A DNA stretch of 64,000 nt, taken from assembly GCA_029204225.1 (NCBI GenBank), contig CM055113.1, positions 22,393,605 through 22,457,604 of the forward strand, given 5' to 3'. Below, in pieces: positions 1 through 13,450 of this stretch. The translations under genes were made by a program, and so were the position numbers. The stretch is from Diphasiastrum complanatum. Its lineage: Eukaryota > Streptophyta > Lycopodiopsida > Lycopodiales > Lycopodiaceae. The notes below the pieces were generated by a model that was not told the origin of the DNA, made no database searches, and worked only from the letters and a program-made list of their open reading frames with translations. Every line of letters starts with the position of its first letter. The stretch's first letter is position 1.

Positions 1-1165
1 CCAACTTTGAATCTGGCACAAGGACTATCTTTTTATTATTATATACCAAAATTCCATCTTTAAGTTGATAAAGAGACTACTCTCCAAATTAGTTTCCCAT
101 GATTTGCATCAGAGGTGCATCCTTGGCATACTCATCTAGGATGATGGTTTTCCAATAATTTTCCAAAGAAATGAGTGGATTTATCATGCACTTTTCCATC
201 ATGCAACATAACCCCTATAAGGCTCGGTCTTGTTTTGTGGACATACAATTTTCTATCGCATCTTCAAAAACAGATAGATATTCCTCCAAGGATCCACCTG
301 TGGCACACATTTGCATTTTTCACAACCTTGATAAAACATCAACATCCTTGCCCTTGAGATATTTGATAACAAAGTCATATGCCTGCACACCTTGATACCA
401 TCTTTAGTTACCATATGTCCCAAATACTCAATCTCTTGTTAGGCAAACTCACATTTTGACATTTTAGCAAACAACTTGTACTCCCGTAACATTCCAAAAC
501 CACTTCCAAATGACAAAAGTGTTCTTTGAAGTTTCGATTAAAAATCAAAATGTCATCAAAGAATACCAAAATGAATTTTTACAAGTATGACCCAAAAATT
601 CTATTCATAAATGCTTGGAAAATAGCTGGTGCATTGATTAGACCAAAAGGCATAACCTTAAATTGATAATGGTCCATGCTTGTTTGGAAAGTAGTCTTGT
701 GTTGAACTTCCTCATTTTCTTTAATCTGATGATACCCAGAGCGCCGAAGATCAATCTTAAGGGCATCCAATAAATCATCCACACGAGAAATTGAAAACCT
801 ATTCTTGATGGTAATCTTATTGAGTGCCCCATAATCTATGCACATTTAAAATGTACCATTCTTCTTAAACTGATGAACTCTTGATCAAGTAACTCCTAAA
901 CCTGTTTTCGAACTTCTTTTCTTTTCAGTTGTGATAGTCTGCATGGGGGAATGTTGACTGGCTTCGAACCTAGTTCTAGTTGTATGATATGGTTCATGAA
1001 TCTTGTTGGAGGATCCCCTTTTGGTAGTGTGTTTGGAAACACATCCTTAAATTTATCTAAAACTCGTTGCACTTTTGAATTCATGGGTTTAGCATCAACT
1101 TCTTTGATTTTTCCATCATCCATCTCAATCCTTGGAAGAAACATATCTACATGCTTTTGAGATAT
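1..1165 (-). mobile_element. Ty3-gypsy pol relic (reverse transcriptase part)
   Basis: Minus-strand frames carry Ty3-gypsy reverse transcriptase. At 896-1144 is the lead-in to the RT domain (DVFPNTLPKGDPPTR, then a GSKPVN..P motif). At 579-845 the RT continues with [10 protein letters not shown], a D.L..SGYHQI-like block and [10 protein letters not shown]. Just below 575 the frame reads through a stop into FFDD, the counterpart of the catalytic YxDD box. Stops lie at the 845/848 and 575 joins, about 30 bp is missing before the CIDY motif, and frames change below 500. It is therefore an old, non-functional fragment cut by the window edge. No LTR, primer site or gag was seen. Family call is firm; lineage is not assigned. 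Confidence 0.85.
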
Positions 1166-1621
1166 GTTGAGCTTGTGTTGTGGTAATCAATCTAGCTAAA
1201 TGTAGCAAAACTTCACCAAAATAGGCAAAGATAGGTAAGATACGTAGCCATTAATGATCATTCACAAGATAGGGCTTGAAACTAGAGCATGATCTCATGT
1301 GAATTTAGGCACATGAACCCCACAAACACTATCAAGAAAGCTCTCAAAAAGAAGCTTCAAGATCACCAAAAATTCAAAAATCACAAAGGTAGAATAGCCT
1401 CCAAATTAGCACGGCCTCCTCTATTTATAGTGGACCTTGGTGCCTCTAATTTGAATTTGGGGCCTTATTAACTTAATTTGGGCCTTACAACCATTATTAC
1501 AATTCTCGCCAATTCGGTCACTTTATTGATTAACTTAATGAAATAAGCCTACTCTAATTTAGCACCATCATTACATTTAGAAACTCTTTGGTTGCACACA
1601 TGGGATAATTATACATAAGAC

Positions 1622-1713
<92 letters not shown>

Positions 1714-2700
1714 TTTTGACCTTAACATACACTCGCATTGACTGAATCAATAAAGAAAACTAAAAATTTTGGGTTTGCTAATCTAAATGTCATAGTATAG
1801 GCTCTGATTTGTGTTTTGTTGGTGTACACCGATATATAGCTATGTATAAATAAGAGTTCAAGTTTCCAGAACTAAGCAAGACAATTTGGCAACATTTCAT
1901 CAGTGCATTGTATCTCCTACTACATTATCCTTACTCATAGCTTTTATTTAATACTATCGATTGAATCAATGCTACCTCAACTTGAACTTGTTCTGAATTC
2001 ATACCTAAATGGATGTAGTGAGAGTTTCCTGTGACGAAATCATGATCCTTCCACAATGTGCATATCCTCTTACGAGCCACAACATATAAGAAGTCTAAAT
2101 ATATGTTTCATAACAAGATTCAAATGCCCTAAAAGCAATGTTAATCCTTGCACCATAAATTTGCTTTGTAGTTTAGAGCCTATTTGTGTATTAAAAAAGA
2201 TTCCTACTCATCATGATAGACTAGTAGCAATGCATTCCTTACTGTTGTATGTAATTCATTAATGAAACCAATGCCTCTTACATTTGTACCTGAATAAGCT
2301 ATGTCCAAGATTAAAAAAAAACTCTTGTATCAATTAGCCAATAAGGATGTCGAAGATTCAAGTGCCCTAGTTATAGCAAGAAGCTAGCTAAGAAGAAGAT
2401 TAGAGTTAGCACTTGGTCGTTATGTAAAGTAATGCCCATTCATATGTCTATGAATTTTCAAAGGATGAATAGTCTTTAATATGACAATATGGCAGTTGGT
2501 TCATAGCTAGCCAAACAGCTCTGAACCTCATCGAAATGGTATCACACATTACATGTAAAAGTTCACAAATGTATGTTGAAATCTAGCACATTTATATTTG
2601 CTCTTCGGAAGCATCTGAATGGGCGTTGAAGGTGATGGCCTCCTTTGCTAGGAGTGAGACAGCCAAGAGAGGAAGAGTGGTATTCTTGCTTTTAGCTAAG
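1166..2700. other. Intergenic, no gene recognised
   Basis: AT-rich sequence with only short, compositionally random frames. A GA microsatellite lies at 1624-1709. I see no protein family, RNA gene or further element until the copia LTR near 2706. Confidence 0.6.
1624..1709. repeat. (GA)n microsatellite, about 86 bp
   Basis: Uninterrupted AG dinucleotide run. Confidence 0.97.
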
Positions 2701-2705
2701 CTTAT

Positions 2706-2982
2706 AGAGTTAGAATTAAAGTTAGAATCACTGTGTGACTGTAAGTGGGTCCTATCAGTGGATAAGGATCAGTTGGCCTCACCACGAGGCAAGTCGACGG
2801 GACATGCGTCCCGCCAACGGCAACCTGGGTCATGCATGGGTTGCCTAAGTGAACAACTATATGTACAGTGTAATTTCATTTTGAGAAAGACAGTTGCTAT
2901 GTGAGCTTGCTGAGGAGAGTGATTTTATGTCTGTGTTACTGTGTAGCATGATCTGTGTTCCTATGCAAAGCAAATTCTAAGT
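2706..2982 (+). repeat. 5' LTR of the copia element
   Basis: Near-identical to 8457-8733. It opens with TTAGAATT and closes with AATTCTAA, an inverted terminal pair common to plant copia LTRs. It is followed at once by the primer-binding site. Boundaries are good to a few bases. Confidence 0.93.
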
Positions 2983-2995
2983 TGGTATCAAAGCC
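2983..2995 (+). promoter_or_regulatory. Primer-binding site, initiator tRNA-Met type
   Basis: TGGTATCAAAGCC directly after the 5' LTR matches the TGGTATCAGAGC-type site complementary to the 3' end of plant initiator tRNA-Met, with one substitution. It would prime minus-strand DNA synthesis. Confidence 0.85.
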
Positions 2996-4266
2996 GTACA
3001 GGACGCCGTTGAAGAGAGCTTCGGGAAAACTGTCTTCTGAGAGTTCGGGGCTTTACTGCAGGTTGAAGATGGAAAGAGAAGCACTGGTGCATGGTTTCTA
3101 ATTTATAGAGGCTTGCTAAGCTCAGCAGAGGGATTATTAGCTTGTGCATAGCATCAGACAAGGAAAAATTTGGTGAAAAATTGACAATTTCAAAGCCAGC
3201 TGAAAATTGAAACCGGACTTGGGGTTACGGTTTTTATACATAACTGGTGATTTCTTCGCTGTTTGTGCACCGTTTTGGATGCCGTAAGGACAGGATGGAA
3301 GCTAATCACACTGTCAATCAACCATGGAGAGATTCTGAGGTTTATGTCAGATATTTGTCTCCAGACAGTTAACCTAGCAGATTTGCGGTAAAAAAAGGTG
3401 AAAAAGCCACTTTGTCAGGTTGAGCTAAAATCACCGTTTCTCCACGGAATTTCCTGACTGAACATTCTAAAGTCATGGATTCAGTAGGGCGACCCTGCTC
3501 CGGGCCTCAAAACGATCCACAAGAGAGCTTAATCTGATTTTTTTGAGAGAAGGGAGGCGCGGCCGCAAGCAGGGAAGTCGCTGGCAGTTCGTGCGCCCAA
3601 CGCGATGAAGAACTTAGTGTACCGAAGTTCTTAGCATATGCGGGAGTTTGGTTCGATGCCCAGATGTACTTTGAGCCTGTAGATGAGATGTCAAGTGAAT
3701 CAACGGTCCAGAATCTGTGATGGGAGAGAAATTTGAACCACAAGATTTGGTTCAGCCATTGGATGAGCTTTAAACAGGGTCCTGAAGAATTAAAGTGCAT
3801 TCTGGCCTTCAGCTTCATTAAAAATTTTCATACTGAAAGTTGAGTTGGGTCCCTTCACAAGTGAAGAGTGAAGTTTCTTCAAAGTGAAGAAACAGTTCAA
3901 AAGCTAGAAAAGTCCCTATTTTTGGGTCCTTTGCCCGTTTTGACCCAAACGAAAGGCTATAACCTCCAAACGAAGGGCACCCGGACTGTACCTGCAAGTA
4001 CGGTACAGCAAAATAGAGCGGTTGCAGTGGAGAATGTGTTCGGAGTACGCCAAAAGTAGTTTCACCATTTCGCTGGGCACGTTGTTGGGAATTGATGACT
4101 AAGTGCATTTTGGAAGGCGACGCCGATTTGGCTTTCAAATTGGTGGAAAAGCTGCGAGTGGCCTGGTAAGAAAAAAAGTGCAGGTCATTATTTTCAACTT
4201 TTGACATCACTGTTGGCCTCGACATACTGTTCTTAGCCTAAGGCAGAAGTTTTAAGCAGTTTTGCG
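2996..4266 (+). other. Untranslated leader of the copia element
   Basis: About 1.27 kb between the primer site and gag, without a long sense frame. Its last 500 bp are clearly related to 31260-31620, the leader of another copia fragment. An antisense frame at 3818-4225 is partly conserved in that second copy (see findings). Confidence 0.7.
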
Positions 4267-7200
4267 ATGGCAAACATGGGAGAGTCCATTTTGAGTGAAA
4301 GTAGCAAATTAGACGGGATTTCCAACTATGCAGTGTGGAAATTCAAAATGAAAAACATACTGATGGAGAAAGATGTGTGGGAAGTCGTCACAGGTGATGA
4401 GAGAAGGCCGCCAAATGAAGCAGACATCAAAGTGTTCGACAAAAAGATGAGGAAAGCTTTGACCTTCATTAACTTGTCAGTGAAGGATCACATCATTACC
4501 CACATTTGTGATGCTATTACACCCAGACAGGCATGGGATGTGCTAAAGGAGCAGTTCGAGACGTCAAATCCGTCAAGAATCATGTTTTTAAAGTCAAAGT
4601 TGAATAGTGTCCGCATGGAGCAAGGAGAGCACATTCAGACGTACATGACCAGAATCAAGACAATGAGAGATGAACTGCATTCTATTGGAGAACGCATACG
4701 TGATGTGGAGCTGATGCATAATGCATTATGCAGCATTGCAGAACCCTATCAAATGTTTGTGAGTGGAATAGCATCAAGAGAAAGATTGCCAACCTTTGAC
4801 GAGATCACAGGAATCTTGATGCAGGAAGAGCAACGACGAGAAATGGTGAAAGCTAGACGTCAAAATACTGATGATTAGGCACTTGCAACACGCCAAAAAC
4901 AAGGCAAGGGCAAGGACAAGAAGAAGACTAAACAGCAATTTGCCAAGTCTCAGGAGGATGAGGGATCTTCCAGCAAAACTAAGAAGAAAGACAAGTGCTT
5001 CCATTGTGGTAAAAAGGGCCACTTGAAGAGTGAATGTCGCAAATTCCTTGCGGAACAAGACAAGGGAAAACCAAAACAAGCAGGCAACCTTGTCGATAAA
5101 GGTGAGATTGAAGACTCTAGCATTTTCATATCTGCATTGTCATCTAATCAAGATGATCAAGCATGGTATATTGACTCAGGAGCCACAAGACACATGACAG
5201 GTAACAAGAACTGGTTCAGTAGTTTGAAGGCATTGGATAATGGAACATCTGTTTCACAAGCGAATGGTGAGGTGTGCATGATCAAGGGGATAGGCACAGT
5301 TTCAATCCAGCTGCCTGACGGCAAAAGCAGGATGATCAGGGAGGTACTTTACGTATCAGGTTTGAAGAAAAATCTACTTTCTGTTGGAGTCATTACTGAT
5401 CGAAAGTTGAAAGTAGAATTCCCCCATGATCGTTGCTTTGTGAAGGATGCGAACCAAAAGTTCAAAGTTATTGCGAATGGAGTAAGAGAGCCCAATACAA
5501 AATTGTACAGGTTGAATGCCACAATCAAGGGGCAACATGAACTTGTGTCATCCGTTCCTTCGCAAACTGAGTTGTGGCACAAGAGGCTTGGTCACTTGAA
5601 CTTGGGAAGCCTCAGTTTGATTAGAAAATTGGAGATGGTAACAGGACTACCTACAATAGAAGATCACTTGAAATCGATGTGCGAATCTTGTATATATGGG
5701 AAGCAGCATCGAGAGAAGTTCAATAAAGGGGGTGTTGCAAGAGCAAAGAACATCCTGGATTTAATCCACATATATTTATGCGGGCCCATGAGCACCATGT
5801 CCTTAAGAAAAGCCTTCTATTTCATGACCTTTATTGATGATATGTCACGTAAGACGTGGATCTACTTCTTGAAGAAGAAATCAGATGCTTTTGATAACTT
5901 CAAGAACTTCAAAAACTTGGTCGAAAATCAGACAGGTAAGAAGATCAAAGTCCTAAGATCAGATAGTGGAGGTGAGTATAAGCCTAATGACTTCAATGAT
6001 TTTTGTGATCAATGTGGGATTAAAAGACAATTTACGCAAGCTCATACTCCTGCTCTCAATGGTGTAGCTGAGCGCAAAAATCGTACGATTGTGGAAAGTG
6101 CCAGATCTATGCTAGTTGAGATGAAATTACCAAAAGATTTTTGGTCAGAAGCATGTAGCACGGCAGTCTATCTTCAAAATAGAAGTCCTACCATTGCCAT
6201 ACCAAAAATTACACCTGAGGAAGCATTCACAAAGAAGAAGCCAAAGGTGAACCACTTGCGAATCTTTGGATGTAAGGCCTTTGTACATATTCCTAAGGAA
6301 GAAAGATGTAAACTTGATGTAAAAGCTATCAAGTGCATATTCCTAGGATATGATGATCGCGTGAAGGGCTATAGATGTTTTGATCCAGTCGAAAACAAAA
6401 TCCATATAAGCCGAGATGTTATCTTTGATGAATCCAAGATGTATGAAGACGAAGATGCTGAGAAGATAGACACATCCAGTAGGAAAAATGGCATAGTGAG
6501 GATACCACCTGATGATGATCCATTCATTGACCTTCCGAGTGATGAACATGAGGATACATCTCAAGATACTACTACTCAACCTCAAGAAACAGGTTGGAGA
6601 GGTAGGGACAAACCTTTTGGTGCAAGAAGGATTGAAATTGTAGGTGACAAACACAAGGAGAAGGATGTACCATGGGATACATTTTCACCAGGAAGCCGAT
6701 CACCTGACAGAAAGCTCCCTAAGTGGTTTGAGAGATTGATGGAGAGCCGCGATATAGATGACTTTCCAGGATCATCTAACCAGGGAGAGCTACGAAGTTC
6801 AACAAGAGAGAAGATACTACCTGAAAGGTATGAAGCAAATTATGCTCTGTTATCCAGCATTATTCAAAGCAAAGAACCTTCGACTTATGGTGAAGCGAAG
6901 GATGATGACATTTGGATCAAAGCCATGGGAGAGGAGATGGAGTCGATTGCTAAGCATAGCACATGGGACTTAGTAGAACCACCAGTTGGCAAGAAACCCA
7001 TTGGTTGCAAATGGGTATATAGAACTAAGTGCCATGCAGATGGAAGCATAGCAAAGCACAAAGCAAGATTGGTAATCAAAGGGTACGCACAAAATAAAGG
7101 CATTGACTATGAGGAGACCTTTGCGTCGGTGTGTAAGTGGAATACTCTACGTCTACTTATTGCTTTAGCTTCACATTTTGGTTGGCCTTTGCATCAGATG

Positions 7201-8405
7201 GATGTGAAATCTGCTTTTCTAAATGGTGAGTTAGAAGAAGAAGTGTTCATGGATCAACCTGAAGGCTTTGTAACGAAAGGACAGGAAAATAAAGTATGTC
7301 GCTTGAAGAAAGCGCTTTATGGTCTTAAACAAGCACCACGTGCGTGGTATAGCAAGATTGATGCCTACTTTCATTCAAAGGGGATGGTGAGAACACATTC
7401 TGATCCAAATCTATATGTCTTATGCTTTGATGGTATGGTTGCTTTGATTGCTCTTTATGTTGATGACTTGATTATTACAGGAAATAATCAAGAGATGATA
7501 GACATAATCAAGAAAGACCTCATGAAACAATTTGAGATGATGGATCTCAGCCTGATGCATTACTACCTTGGAGTAGAAGTGTGGCAAAAAGGACATGAAG
7601 TGGGTTTAACACAGGTGAAATATGTCAAAGAGTTACTACACAGGTTTAGGTTGCAGGATTGCAAACCAGTAAACACTCCTATTGAACCAGGTAAAAAGCT
7701 TTCTAAGCTTGATGAATCACAGTCATTTGATGCTACGCTATATAGATAGTTAGTAGGGAGCTTGATTTACCTTACCACAACTAGACCAGATATATGCTAT
7801 GTTGTTGGCATTGTAAGTCAGTTTATGGAAGCACCTACGGAAACGCATTGGAAAGTAGCTAAACGCATTTTGCGTTATGTGAAAGGCACATCAGAGTATG
7901 GCTTGATTTACAGGAAGCATGATGGTTTACCTGAGTTGTGTGACTATGTGGATGCGGAGTGGGGAGGTGACTATGATGATCGTAGATCCACCACAGGATA
8001 TATATTCCAGTTTTGTGGTAATTGCTTTTCCTGGTCTCGTAAGAAGCAAAGTACAATTGCTCTTTCCACCACAGAAGCAGAGTATAAGACAATGTGTAGT
8101 GCTGCACAAGAAGCTATATGGTTGAGACAAATCTTGGAAGAGATTGGCATGAAGCAGAAAAATCCCACAACTTTACATAGCGACAGTCAGAGTGGCATTC
8201 AGCTAGCAAAGAATCCAGTGTTCCATGCAAGAACTAAACACTTGAGATTCAATATCACTTCATACGTGAAAGACTGCTAAGTCGTGAAATTCATGTTGTT
8301 CATTGTAGCACAGAAGAACAACTAGCTGATATTTTCACTAAGCCACTTACTGGAGAAAAGTTTGATAAGTTTAGATCAAAACTTTCTGTATTTAAAGTTT
8401 GTTGA
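4267..8405 (+). pseudogene. copia gag-pol polyprotein, broken
   Basis: Starts at ATG 4267. Gag (about 203 codons) is a UBN2/copia-type capsid with VWKFKMKNIL near the N-terminus. After an in-frame TAG at 4876-4878 comes the zinc knuckle CFHCGKKGHLKSEC (~4995-5037). Then follow protease (WYIDSGATRHM, ~5164), the integrase H..H..C..C finger (~5577-5700), the integrase core with LRSDSGGEY and the Glu in NGVAERKNRT, RT with YVDDLIITG (~7459), and RNase H. The integrase first Asp, normally in an H.D.CGP context, is Tyr at 5773-5775. A second TAG at 7747-7749 splits RT from RNase H. Near 8250 one base appears lost, so the last ~50 codons, including LADIFTKPL, are in the next frame, ending at TGA 8403-8405. 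The copy cannot be autonomous. Confidence 0.95.
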
Positions 8406-8445
8406 CTTTAAAGCTATGTATATGACTGTATAAAAAGTGACTCTA

Positions 8446-8460
8446 CTTTAAAGGAGAGAG
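8446..8460 (+). promoter_or_regulatory. Polypurine tract of the copia element
   Basis: Purine-rich AAAGGAGAGAG immediately before the 3' LTR, the expected plus-strand primer for reverse transcription. Confidence 0.8.
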
Positions 8461-8734
8461 TTAGAATTAAAGTTAGAATCACTGTGTGACTGTAAGTGGG
8501 TCCTATCAGTGGATAAGGATCAGTTGGCCTCGCCATGAGGCAAATCGACGGGACACGCGTCCCGCCAACGGCAACCTGGGTCATGCATGGGTTGCCTGAG
8601 TGAACAACTATATGTACAGTGTAATTTCATTTTGAGAAAGACAGTTGCTATGTGAGCTTGCTGAGGAGAGTGATTTTCTGTCTGTGTTACTGTGTAGCAT
8701 GATCTGTGTTCCTGTGCAAAGCAAATTCTAAGTT
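8457..8734 (+). repeat. 3' LTR of the copia element
   Basis: Matches the 5' LTR except for 7 substitutions counted by eye (six transitions, one A/C transversion); several fall in CG/TG/CA contexts. Confidence 0.93.
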
Positions 8735-9852
<1,118 letters not shown>

Positions 9853-10957
9853 GGTTTGTTTACTTCACTTGTAATCTACCAAATCATGCCAAAGGAAAAA
9901 TTAGAGGTTAAGTAAATCATAATAAATTTTTTTATGATATCTTATAAAGTGTGAATCAAACTTTCACCTACATAGACTATTCAAATTGGAACATACGGTA
10001 TTTAAAATTGGGATCAACACATTCTACATTTCCAATGTGGGGACATTGGAGGGGCCCAAGCAATCAAACGATAAAAAAATAGAATGGTGCATAAATAAGT
10101 GCCATATAATTCTCCACCACTTAAAAATTATTGTATCATCGTGACTAGAATGTCACTCATAATGCCGAATAAATCATGTTTTCACCAGAGAGGACGTCGA
10201 GGGTGACCCATTCTCTTCAAGACCTGATTTCCATGAAATATGCAAACCCGCTCACCCATTCAGCAACCGTGGTGTTAAAAAACATCACCATGCCCGGGTC
10301 AAAAGGGTGAGCATGGAAATGCGCTCTAAGAAGTGGATAGGTATGAGAAATAGTTCCAGAGGGTGCCCATGTATAACCTTGCCCTAATGGACAAATACCC
10401 CTATACGTGTTTTCCAAGCAATTTGTTGCATTGACCATGAAACGCGAAAACGCGTTGGCGACCTTTTGTTTCTCTTGTGCCGCGCTTACACAAGAAAAGC
10501 CTTAACACGCCTTGCGCAGATTTGTTACTATCATTGCCTCTTCGTGGAGGAGACGACGCAGTCTCCCTCGACCATGTACCCCCTATCCTACTCTCATCTT
10601 TCCTTTTGGCAGATCCTTCTCTACTTAAGCACTAACCTGATGACTTATCTCTAAGCATTCAGGCATTCCCGCATTGAGCAGGGCGAGCTGGAGGCAGATT
10701 TTCACCTTTTTACATTGAGCATTCCAGCCTGGAGGCAGATTACAAAAAAAAGGGGTGCTGACAACCACTGCTGCGTTCTGCAGTTGGTCCGAGCTTGCTC
10801 ATCAGTGCGAAACAAACTTCAATCCTAGTGGAGAAGCAGCCCTTGGATAGCCTGCTGCAACAATTTGTACACCAAGCCGGCTACTATATTGACGAGCTGG
10901 AGCAGTACGGTCACGAATCAGTGGAGACGGATAGTTTGCTTTAAATTTTTACTGAAG
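9853..10957. other. Region upstream of the small secreted-protein gene
   Basis: No convincing gene. An open 73-codon minus frame at 10217-10438 is unrecognised and was not accepted. The 300 bp before 10958 are less AT-rich and contain a repeated GGAGGCAGATT stretch (about 10690 and 10730). No core promoter could be fixed. Confidence 0.45.
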
Positions 10958-11233
10958 ATGGCACTCACGCTTGTTACAAGAAGATTTTTTACTCTGATTA
11001 TGATCGTCGCAGCCTTTGCAGCTGTGCTTCCAGCGGGAGTGCGGGGGAGCAGGCCGTTTGTGAACTCAGGCCTATACTCAGAACAGACCTGGGCACATCC
11101 CTTCAAAAGTTCCAGCATGGAAGTGGATGATCTCTCCTTTGAGCAACAACAGAAAGTTGTAGATCTGGGTAAGCGATTGGAGGGTGCCACCCGAGAGCTT
11201 TTCACCAAGGATCCTTATTACACCAAATACTGA
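10958..11233 (+). CDS. Putative small secreted protein, unknown family
   Basis: A 91-residue frame from ATG 10958. The open frame extends 5' only to a non-ATG codon, so this Met is chosen. Residues 1-30 look like a signal peptide: two Arg at 8-9, a hydrophobic core FFTLIMIVAAFAAVLPAG, then VRG with likely cleavage before SRPF. The mature ~61 residues have no Cys, an acidic centre (SMEVDDLSFEQQQK) and the Tyr-rich C-terminus DPYYTKY. No known plant peptide-hormone motif (CLE, RALF, PSK, CEP) is present. No intron is evident. The frame is intact and of plausible composition, but coding status is inferred from the signal peptide alone. It could be an apoplastic peptide precursor or a chance frame. 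Confidence 0.5.
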   Translation: MALTLVTRRFFTLIMIVAAFAAVLPAGVRGSRPFVNSGLYSEQTWAHPFKSSSMEVDDLSFEQQQKVVDLGKRLEGATRELFTKDPYYTKY

Positions 11234-13363
11234 CAACTTGGAATCGTCATTTTCAGGATATCATCACTTTTGGCATGGAATAGGTCGATCAGCACATGCA
11301 TATTCCATGAAATCTGTGTTCTTTATCGATCTAATGAAGATGTTTCTGACATTCATACGTAGAAGGCTAGTATATTCTTTGTAAGCTTGTAAGGCTAATA
11401 TTAACATAAAAGTTTGTCGAGAGTGAAGCTTTTGATTTCACAGAAGTACAAATTTCAAAGGACGAATATTTCCTATCTTTATCCTTGATGAAATGCTCAC
11501 TACTCATGTATTCTTTACCATTTCAAATGACCCCTTTTAACTAGGAAAGCTTTTTTCCTAGTTAAAAAATGCATGTGCATCAATTGCATTTAGGAAAACC
11601 TTATTTTTCTTAGATACATTTCTACCATTTCTAAATTAGAATTTTTTTTTCTTAGTTACAAATGTATGTGTCTCAAATTTCATATAGGAAATTATTTTAT
11701 TTCCAATATACATTTTAAATTATAAATTAGTTTTCTTACATATTATAACCTCCCACTCATATTTTCTATTCTCGTTAACATTAATTGGTGATAGGCTAAT
11801 ATTCTTTGTCACCATCTTTATAGCATGGGCATCAACACTTTCATTTCATTAGCCCCCTATAGCAATTAACATGTTCATTGACTGCATGTTCACAACTTCT
11901 AGAACTAAATAGTCAAATCAAGGTGTCCAAAGATTTGTAGCCCCAACCTTGATCCAAAAGGTTACAAATCCCTGGTTCTTTTATTTTTTTGTCGAACATT
12001 AAGGTGAAAGGTAAAATCATTTTCATATGCATCAATTTCACCCCTCAATTAAAAGTAGAACATCAAGAAATTACAAATATTTTTTTTTACTATTGGGCAG
12101 TGTAGCAAGGTTGAAATGTTATACTAAAGCAACTCAAAAATTGGATAACAATCATGGTGCCTTATCTCCATGTGGCCTCAATAAAAGTACATAATGGTTT
12201 TGTAAATTCTTTAACAAGAAGCATTCGTTTACTACACAAGGAGCTTATGACCACTTCATATATGGCTAGAGATTGCCAATTGACTGATCAACTTAGAATA
12301 AGCTTATGTTTACGATATGTAAGTAGATTCGATTTTATGTCTACACACAAGATAGCTTGATTTTGATCCCTATGACTTGACATAGAATAATCAAGCTCGT
12401 TGATCTATCATGTACTTTTAGTACATCCATGCTTATACATGCAAGATAATATCCAAAAGGAGCTATTAGCCTTAAGAACAAGGCGGTTTCTTCTTTAGGC
12501 CCTCCAAAGTAATTAATAAGGATAATAGGTCAATAGGGGCCAATGTAGTTTAAATAACACTTAACAAGGGCTAACTATCCCTCAAGATAGTTATGTTTAG
12601 TTAAGTGAGAGCATTGTTTACAACGTCTCATGTGCCTTATCTACATGAATTCATGCTCATTTCCATTGCATATACTCGTTCTTTCATTTCTATTAAGATT
12701 CTATGGAGATCCTTGTGTTTCTAGCTCTATATGGATATGTTATCATGATTGTCTTGTACTTTTTTTGCTTCTAGCTTTACTTCTTTTGTAATTGCTAGTT
12801 GCTTGGGATTTGGCATGACATTTCTTGGTATTAGAGCATAGATCCTAGATTTATGATGATTCTATGTGAATTTCATTAGATTTGATAAGTTTATTGCATC
12901 TGTAGCTTTCTGTGGACATGCTATCTTGATTGTCTTGTTCTCTTCTTGCTTTTAGTTTTTCTATCATTGCTATTGCTATTAGCTTGGGATTTGGCACATT
13001 AAACGATCTCAATTTTAGGACATTTACATTGTTCGAATTCGATCTCTTCTGGATGAAATTATTCCTATCACTCAAGATAGCTCGAATTTGATCTCAATAA
13101 ACCAAGATATATTTTGGCTTCTAATAGCTCAAATTTCATGCCTATCACTAAAAAATTCTCAAATATGATGCCTAACATGTGATTTGGTCTTTATCATTTA
13201 ACATAATTTATGAAGCAATCAAACTTGACCAATATCAATTCTTAGACACACAAATTGTTCAAGTTCAACTTGTTATTGATGGAATTGGTCCATATTGTTA
13301 GATTTTACAATTTTTACCTTGTAAATGTAAATGGTTTGATATTGATGTGGTTCCACACATCAC

Positions 13364-13365
<2 letters not shown>
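11234..13365. other. Intergenic with a degraded LTR-retrotransposon trace
   Basis: No gene recognised. Two related ~95 bp stretches (about 12730-12825 and 12895-12985), both ending in GCTTGGGATTTGGCA, form an imperfect direct repeat. At 12823 TTGGTATTAGAGC resembles a mutated tRNA-Met primer site, so this may be the edge of an old LTR element. The rest is AT-rich without visible structure. Confidence 0.4.

Positions 13366-13450
<85 letters not shown>
13366..13450. repeat. (GA)n with two CAGA interruptions, tandem unit 1
   Basis: About 85 bp, the only GA run of the array with C interruptions. Confidence 0.95.

Larger units (their letters stand above)
2706..8734 (+). mobile_element. Full-length Ty1-copia LTR retrotransposon, inactivated
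   Basis: Two ~275 bp direct repeats bound a 5.5 kb interior with a tRNA-Met primer site, a ~1.3 kb leader, gag-pol in one frame and a purine tract before the 3' LTR. Domain order is gag, zinc knuckle, protease, integrase, RT, RNase H, which is copia order. By eye the LTRs differ at 7 of about 275 positions (six transitions), so insertion was fairly recent. The coding frame is broken by TAG at 4876 and 7747 and a 1-nt shift near 8250, and the first integrase Asp is replaced. Exact ends are uncertain by a few bases: the LTRs run AGAGTTAGAATT...AATTCTAAG rather than TG...CA. TTAT occurs on both outer sides (2702-2705 and 8733-8736) and may be part of the target duplication. Confidence 0.95.

Noticed and set aside
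2626-2904. 92-codon frame across the 5' LTR start
   Set aside because: Starts outside and runs into the LTR; no coding signal.
4876-4878. Programmed TAG readthrough between gag and pol
   Set aside because: The stop lies before the zinc knuckle, inside gag, and a second TAG interrupts RT; simple nonsense mutations are more likely.
10217-10438. 73-codon minus frame with reasonable composition (YTWAPSGTISHTYP)
   Set aside because: No recognised motif, no supporting context; could be a chance frame. A protein search would settle it.
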